NCBI GenBank assembly: GCA_026770595.1
Contig: MU634644.1
Coordinates: forward strand, 1-10,942
DNA: 10,942 nucleotides
Origin: Ochromonadaceae sp. CCMP2298
Taxonomy: Eukaryota; Sar; Synurophyceae; Ochromonadales; Ochromonadaceae
Direction of reading: 5' to 3'
A program made the position numbers and the translations under genes. The notes below the pieces were generated by a model. The model worked only from the letters and a program-made list of their open reading frames with translations. It made no database searches and was not told where the DNA came from. Below, one piece after another: positions 6,410-10,942 of the stretch; positions within the stretch are counted from its first letter, which is position 1, and each line of letters starts with the position of its first letter.

Positions 6410-8341
6410 CTATGGGGAGGGGTCTCTCTTTCGGATCTTCCTGTTGCCCCCCACGCCCCCTCCCCCGCTTATCTTAATACGTGCCCCTGTGTCAACGACT
6501 GCGCCTGCCTTGTGTACAAAAGAGCCTGCGGAGAGACCAGCCAGTGGTGCCGATGCTATAGAAACAGTGCCGCTACTGCTCAGCCCACCCGCCCCTGCCA
6601 CTACTCCTGCTATTAACCCTGCTACTCCCACTCCCACTGTGCCGCTGGACCCTCCCCCGGGCAGCAGAGCAGCATCAGCATCAGCATCAGCAGCAGCCTT
6701 GCGCTTCTTGAACCCCACTATCGCGCCCTGCGCCACCGCCTCTATCTGTTCCTTCAAATGTGCGTCCTCGTGCAGACGCACGCCCCTATACGACGACTTG
6801 TGTCTACCGTATGGGTCGAAGGCGCTGAGAGCGCTGTCACCCTCGAAGCCGCCCATCTCCCCATCGCCCCCTTTCCCGCCCCCTTTTCCGCCCCCTTTTC
6901 CGCCACCCCCTTCCTCCTCGTCCTCGTCCTCGCCTGCTAGCATCTGCTGTCTCATCATTTCGCTCTGCGCGGCCTCCAGGGCCTGCTGCTCCTCGTCCAC
7001 CTCGCGCACAGACACGGTATGCCACATGCCCACGCCTGCAGATAGCGGGGGCCAGGAGACGCAGGGGAGGGGAGGAGAGGGGGAAGGAGAATGGATAAAT
7101 GATAAAGGAGAAGGGGGAGGGGAGAGGAAATAGAAGAAGGGAAGAAAAGAGGGGAAGAGAGGAAGGGGAGAGAGGTAAGGGAGGGGAGAGGAGGTGGTTG
7201 GAGATGGGTTACGAGTGAGGGCAAGAGCCCCCGTGGGCAGAGCACGCTACACTGAGCAGAGACGGAAGACCCTGGGCCGTACCTGTGTTCTCGTCGATAA
7301 CCACCTTAGGCGGTGCCACCGCCTCAGCCTCCGCCGCCGCCTGCTCGGTGAGCTCCACCTCCCCCTCCGTGGAGGCCAGCAGGCGCAGGCGGTCACTGGG
7401 CACGCCCTTCTCCTTCACCTGCCTGACCTCCGCACCCTGGTCCACCAGCGCGTAAGTCACGTCGAAAGAGATCAGCACCAGTGCTGTGTGAGGGATGGGC
7501 GTCTCGAGCCTGGCGTCGACTGCGCCGCTGCACCACTCGTCCAGCGCCTAAAGAGGCACACAGGTATGTGGGATGACAGGTACGTAGTATGAGACGTAAA
7601 GGTAAAGTGCGAGGTGTAGGACATACGACGTACGACACAGAGTCAAGACATAACATCTAGATCGAGAGATAAGACACAAACCGTCCATATGTCTGTGTGT
7701 CTGAGGCACCTATGGCACCAATCACTAAGGTACGTGTTACGCACGCAACCCTCACCTCCAGGAAGACCTCGCATTTCACGCCCCCGCGGATGCGCTCCTC
7801 GAACTGCTTGCCCGCCAAATAGGTCTGCCCGCGCACCACATATACGCCCGCCTCCCCCTCCCCTTCCTCCTCCTCCTCACCCTCCTCCTCGTCGTCCTTC
7901 CGCTTGCCCGCGTAGGGTAGGAGAGGCGCGAGAGGCGGTGGGGGTGGGGCGTACGAATAAGCCTCCCTCTGCGGTGGATAGACGAGCAGTGAGGCAGAGA
8001 CTGTAAGAGTCATACGGCGTATGGTTTGCGACAGACATAGATACATATAGATACACAGCCGGGCGCCTCACCCGGTAGAAGTCCTGGCCGTGCGCCTCGG
8101 AGCGGTCTGTCTGGATGGCCTCCCGCGCCGCCTTGTCGATCTCCGCCAACTGCTTCCGCAGGTCCGCCTCCGACCTCGCCCCATGCAGCTTCTCATCACG
8201 CTTGGTCTTCTGGCTAAGCGTCACCTTCTCTTTGTGCTTGAAGCCATTGTCGTGGTTCTGCCGGCTGGGCTTGTTATCTGCAATCCAAACATTGCAGATC
8301 TTGCAGTAGTGCTTCGCTTGACTCACCCAATACTCCGACAT
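6410..8341 (-). CDS. WBP4/FBP21-like U1-type zinc-finger splicing protein (4 exons)
   Basis: The model joins 8341-8072, 7968-7756, 7547-7283 and 7035-6410 on the minus strand and encodes 457 aa. The start, MSEYWVSQAKHYCKICNVWI, is the hallmark of WBP4-type proteins. A U1-C-like zinc finger uses C13, C16, H30 and H36, with the conserved IADNKPS between. Residues 38-80 are charged and probably helical. Exon 2 holds a Pro-rich stretch (98-106), an acidic run (116-129) and GVYVVRGQTYLAG. Exon 3 (162-249) is not clearly assignable. Exon 4 has VGMWHTVSV, a coiled-coil-like 261-282, an acidic run, Gly/Lys repeats (292-306), GDSALSAFDPYG and an FKKRK motif (358-362), then an Ala/Gly-rich tail. WBP4 joins spliceosomal B complexes in the nucleus. 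The two WW domains of animal WBP4 are not visible. Every junction rebuilds one continuous frame; exons 2 and 3 are less certain than 1 and 4. Confidence 0.8.
6809..6859 (-). repeat. 51-bp dispersed repeat, copy A (inside WBP4-like exon 4)
   Basis: Matches 10207-10257 at 46 of 51 positions in the same orientation and frame. This copy encodes MGGFEGDSALSAFDPY. Of the five differences, three are synonymous (GGT/GGG, GCT/GCC, CCA/CCC) and two change residues (F/I, D/N). Confidence 0.85.
7036..7282 (-). other. Intron 3 of the WBP4-like gene (247 nt)
   Basis: Phase-1 intron with donor GTACGG after ACA G, and acceptor ATCTGCAG before GC, giving ENTGVGMWH at the joint. In gene sense it carries an extremely long polypyrimidine tract (the reverse of 7063-7208). 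No AG occurs for about 170 nt before the acceptor. A possible distal branch site, CGTAAC, lies near 7208-7214. Confidence 0.85.
7063..7208. repeat. Polypurine/polypyrimidine tract, 146 bp
   Basis: On the plus strand these 146 bases contain no C and only ten T; 7132-7175 is pure purine. It lies wholly within intron 3 of the minus-strand WBP4-like gene, where it reads as a G-free pyrimidine tract. Such tracts can form triplex (H-) DNA. Confidence 0.9.
7548..7755 (-). other. Intron 2 of the WBP4-like gene (208 nt)
   Basis: Phase-0 intron with donor GTGAGG after GAG and acceptor CTCTTTAG before GCG. It joins VFLE to ALDEWCSG. It contains GACGTACGACA (7627-7637), an 11-mer also present in the sulfotransferase intron at 929-939. 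Confidence 0.8.
7969..8071 (-). other. Intron 1 of the WBP4-like gene (103 nt)
   Basis: Phase-0 intron with donor GTGAGG after CGG and acceptor CCACCGCAG before AGG GAG. It joins GQDFYR to REAYSYAP. There is no in-frame stop within the intron when read from exon 1. The AG nearer the donor, in CTTACAG, would break the frame. A 5-bp hairpin, CATAC-GGC-GTATG, lies at 8011-8023. Confidence 0.78.
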
Positions 8342-8611
8342 CCTTGCCTGCCCAACAATAAAGAGTGCGCAATGGTGACCAGGCTGCAAGTGTGCGTGAG
8401 AGCGAAATGCCACCAGATTGAGAGAGATTGAGAGCTGAATGATCTGTCCAGGTGATGTCCAAATTGATATGAGGTGGCCACAAAAACGACGTCAATAGAA
8501 GAAACAAAAACATGCGACGAGAATACGTTTTGTACAGTAGAATTATAACTTCCAGATAACTCACTCGCTAGAAGTGCACTAAAGAATCACAGAATCACAG
8601 TGCTTATTGCG
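8342..8611. other. Spacer: WBP4-like promoter and 3' UTR of the GT-like gene
   Basis: 270 bp between two co-oriented minus-strand genes. In minus-strand sense there is a CRE-like TGACGTC (8488-8494) and a TATAAT-like AT-rich site near 8540, both weak promoter candidates. Short tandem repeats are AGAATCAC twice (8583-8598) and GATTGAGA twice near 8416-8434. A CAATAA sequence just past the GT-like stop is a weak poly(A) candidate. Confidence 0.45.
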
Positions 8612-10254
8612 TTATTTGAAGTTGCGGGCGATGATTGCAGCCTGGCCGGGGTAGCTGCTGCGCACTAGCTGGCGGCATATCCTGGTGCTGTTGTCTGGGG
8701 GCGTAACTCCGCTGGGGGGCAGGCGGGTCATCACGGCCTCGTACAGCTTCCCGCGATACTCTAGCAGAGAAGGAAGGGTATGGCGGTGGTGATGATGTCA
8801 GGAGAGGAGAGAGCAGAAGGAAAGAAACATGTAACAGAAAAAGAAAAGAAGAGGAATAATTAATAAAAACAAGCAGTCGACCAGTCCGCCGCACAGCAGT
8901 AGACGGTGTGTATGCATACAGGAAGACGCGGTAGAGCATAATGATACAACCCTTATCTCGCCCCCACCCCCATCCCTCCCACTTACCTTTTCTCTGACAC
9001 TCCTGGTTGTAGGGGTCTTGGCAGTTGTGCGTGCTGTACCCGCACCGGTGGGACCACCTCTTGGACTGGTGGAAGTAACTTGACACGTTGTGCACGTAGT
9101 CCTCCGCAGCCCAGGCGTCGAAGCGGGTCCAGAGGCGGGGCAGCGCCGCCACGTGCTGGCAGGTGGTCCACCAGAAGTTGCCTGGGGAATGGGGAGTGAG
9201 ATGAGATGGGATAGAGACACATTGCAAGTACTACACTCTCACTCGTTCACTCACCGCCGTACTCCGCTTCCTTGCTGTTGGCCCCGCACGTGCTGTACCC
9301 CTTGCCGACGAGGGCGCGCACGCAAATGGACGGGAACTCTAGTACGTAAGTGTTCATGAGCTCCCTCCAGCCGGCCACTGCATTCTTAGCCCCGCCTTCC
9401 ACCCGGGGACAGCACGAGCCCTTGTTGTGTATGTAGTACACGAGAGCCTTCCCGCCCCGCGCCTGCACGCCCTTGCAGTAGTTGTGCAGCGCATCTATTG
9501 TGGAGTACTCCCCCTCCGAGAGGTGCGGCTGCGCGTCCATGCGGGCCTGCTCCTCTGGCTTGGACTGCTCGTAGGTGCGTCTGAGCATGGTGTGGTTGAA
9601 GTTGAAGGTGATCTTGGCGCGGCTCTGCAGCTGCTGCTCGTCCACTAGAGCCACCATGTCCTGCATCTCCTTCTCAGTGCCCGCCACGTTCAGGTACAGT
9701 CCGTCGGACTCGTGCAGCAGACTCGTCCAGCGCCTGCTGTCCCACTGGTAGGAGGTGTTGGCCTGCAGGTAGTCGGCAGGCACTTTGCGCTTGCCGTCCA
9801 GCAGCGCCAGTTGCTCCGTGATGATCTCCCGCCAGTACCTTCTGATATTTGACGTGTGGTAGAACCCCTGCACTTCGAAGCCGTGCCGCCTCGCTAGAGC
9901 GAACACCCCCTTTGCGCGCTCGCTCTCCGCGTACACGAGCAGCTGCTCCACTGCGTGCGGGTTGGACTTGTTGAAGCCGCTCCTTAAGAAGCTGGCGGTC
10001 GGGGACGCCGAATTGCCTGCGTAGAAATTGCCTGCGCCCCCGAAGATGTATTCAGCGTCCTCTTCTGTGTTTACTGCGGCGGTCGTGTGCACAGGGAAAG
10101 AGGCGAAGCAGAGCGCCGCAAGAATCACTGCTGTGAGTGCACGCAGAATAGGACACACCTGGGTTAGGGTTGTCGGCGTGGCAGTGGCAGATGCTGAAGC
10201 ACTGCTGTAGGGGTTGAAGGCGCTGAGGGCGCTGTCCCCCTCGATGCCGCCCAT
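8612..10254 (-). CDS. Glycosyltransferase-like membrane or secreted protein (3 exons)
   Basis: The model joins 10254-9255, 9181-8987 and 8760-8612 on the minus strand and encodes 447 aa. Residues 37-60 form a hydrophobic signal or anchor (ILRALTAVILAALCFASFPV). The body carries LVYYIHNKG (271-279), then WRELM (296-300), CVRAL...YSTCGANS (311-327), GNFWW (334-338) and RFDAWAAEDYVHN (353-365). This order (HxKG, WR, GNFWW) resembles glycosyltransferase-like proteins I know from algae, bacteria and large viruses, where HTKG is usual; the family is not certain. A Cys-rich C-terminal part (HRCGYSTHNC, QECQRK) suggests a lumenal or extracellular protein. Exon 3 gives EYRGKLYEAVMTRLP...IIARNFK. An AG two bases further on in the acceptor would change the frame. 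The start lies in a 51-bp repeat shared with the WBP4-like gene; no other in-frame ATG precedes the anchor, so an upstream exon remains possible. Confidence 0.72.
8761..8986 (-). other. Intron 2 of the GT-like gene (226 nt)
   Basis: Phase-1 intron with donor GTAAGT after AAA G and acceptor CTCTGCTAG before AG TAT. A branch-point-like CTGAC occurs about 35-40 nt upstream of the acceptor. Read from exon 2 the intron has no stop codon and encodes a hydrophobic segment. Confidence 0.85.
9182..9254 (-). other. Intron 1 of the GT-like gene (73 nt)
   Basis: Phase-1 intron with donor GTGAGT after GGC G, and acceptor CCCCAG before GC AAC TTC, which creates the GNFWW motif. Retention gives a stop after two codons. 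It is the shortest of the seven introns and pyrimidine-rich near its acceptor. Confidence 0.92.
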
Positions 10255-10257
10255 CTC
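10207..10257 (-). repeat. 51-bp dispersed repeat, copy B (start of the GT-like gene)
   Basis: Matches 6809-6859 at 46 of 51 positions. It encodes MGGIEGDSALSAFNPY and contains the proposed start codon. Similarity fades just beyond both ends: upstream only GAG before the ATG is shared, and downstream the frames diverge after the TAC codon. Confidence 0.85.
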
Positions 10258-10742
10258 TAAACATTATGGCAGAGCGTGGAAAGACTCTCTTTCCCTTCTC
10301 TCCCCTTTCTCCCCTCCCAGTCCAAACCACCCTTTCACCCTATCATCCCCCCCACCACCTGGTACATACTCTCCACCTCTCCAATCCTATGCTCATCGGC
10401 GGAAGTGGTGGTGCCTGGAGCCTTACGTTGGATTCAGTGAGCTGCGGGATGACCCACGCAATCCAAAATCCAGCCCCTGCTCAAAGAGGAAAAAATATGG
10501 TGTCGCGATTAATGCGAGTCTACCGCAATAACAGCGTAAATTAAATGAAACAATGTACTAGTCCATTTGATATGGGGTTTTAGAAATATTCACGCGAGTG
10601 CAAGAGGTCTTTTTTGCCACAGTCGCTAGTGGCAGCTAAACTCCCCTTGTTTTGAGTATGCTCGGCGAACTGCTTAAATTTTATACATTGAAAATGCAGA
10701 AAAAGCAAACGAACTTAGATTAGATATTAAAAGGGGCTTGCG

Positions 10743-10758
10743 GAGCGACTGGTCGCTC
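10743..10758. repeat. Perfect 7-bp inverted repeat left of the 46-bp repeats
   Basis: GAGCGAC and GTCGCTC surround TG. A degenerate relative, GAGCGGGTGGGGTCGCTT, lies on the other side of the 46-bp repeats at 10873-10890. Confidence 0.75.
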
Positions 10759-10764
10759 TCTTGT

Positions 10765-10856
10765 GAGTTTGCGCACCCACTCAGGGACCCCAACAGGGGC
10801 GCCTAAACTAGAGTTTGCGCACCCATTCAGGGACCCCAACAGGGGCGCCTAAACTA
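10765..10856. repeat. 46-bp tandem direct repeat, two copies
   Basis: 10765-10810 and 10811-10856 are adjacent and identical at 45 of 46 positions (one C/T change at 10780/10826). Each unit starts GAGTTTGCGCACCCA and ends GGGGCGCCTAAACTA. It carries an internal CCCC-AACA-GGGG hairpin. The joint forms AAACT-AG-AGTTT, another inverted repeat. Confidence 0.93.
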
Positions 10857-10942
10857 TTATCTGTTCTATAACGAGCGGGTGGGGTCGCTTGGGCAAGTAG
10901 ATACAGCGAAGTGTTGTATATGCACTGCGTATTTTAAAAACT

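Larger units (their letters stand above)
10258..10942. other. Upstream flank of the GT-like gene, no gene seen
   Basis: I see no credible coding region; the open frames are short or low in complexity. Near the gene is a plus-strand pyrimidine-rich stretch (about 10286-10320). Beyond 10500 the sequence turns AT-richer, which suits intergenic DNA. A hairpin, TGCCAC (10615-10620) with GTGGCA (10629-10634), and the repeat block at 10743-10890 are the only structured elements. Confidence 0.55.

Noticed and set aside
10159-10171. Telomere-like GGGTTAGGGTT
   Set aside because: A single short occurrence inside a coding exon. It also ends in a CAG that could be a splice acceptor (CCCTAACCCAG), which I mention only as a possible alternative 5' structure.
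10765-10856. CRISPR-like array
   Set aside because: Only two units directly abutting with no spacers, in a eukaryotic context.

Overview
This window is nuclear DNA from a microbial eukaryote. It holds five protein-coding genes, four of them interrupted by short GT-AG introns (seven introns of 73-247 nt). Spacing is compact (180-500 bp), exons are GC-rich, and I see no bacterial operon signals. The gene mix is a bacterial-like sulfotransferase, a fungal/apicomplexan-type IMP nucleotidase, an SSU-processome WD40 protein, a WBP4-like U1 zinc-finger protein and a membrane-anchored glycosyltransferase-like protein. It suits a unicellular alga or related protist, but I cannot name the lineage from sequence alone.

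Layout. 1-406: 3' flank of the first gene, with hairpins and a 9-bp minisatellite. 407-2036 (-): sulfotransferase, two exons, 468 aa, N-terminal membrane anchor. 2037-2444: divergent promoter with five CCAAT boxes. 2445-4032 (+): ISN1, two exons, 482 aa. 4033-4534: 3' end of ISN1 and upstream region of the next gene. 4535-6229 (+): UTP5/WDR43-like protein, single exon, 564 aa. 6230-6409: convergent 3' ends. 6410-8341 (-): WBP4-like spliceosomal zinc-finger protein, four exons, 457 aa. 8342-8611: spacer. 8612-10254 (-): GT-like protein, three exons, 447 aa. 10255-10942: upstream flank ending in a 46-bp tandem duplication and hairpins.

The genes do not form one pathway. Two are general RNA-processing housekeeping genes (pre-rRNA and pre-mRNA). 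ISN1 belongs to purine catabolism and salvage. The sulfotransferase and the GT-like protein are probably endomembrane enzymes that could modify glycans or small molecules.

The most unusual signals are these. A 51-bp segment (46/51 identical) lies in the same reading frame inside the last exon of the WBP4-like gene and at the start of the neighbouring GT-like gene, where it supplies the only usable ATG. All seven introns have length 3n+1. One intron has no C on the + strand over 146 nt, giving a gene-sense AG-free zone of about 170 nt before its acceptor. The last intron of the GT-like gene is open in frame and would encode a hydrophobic segment if retained. A 46-bp tandem duplication flanked by related hairpins sits near the right end.
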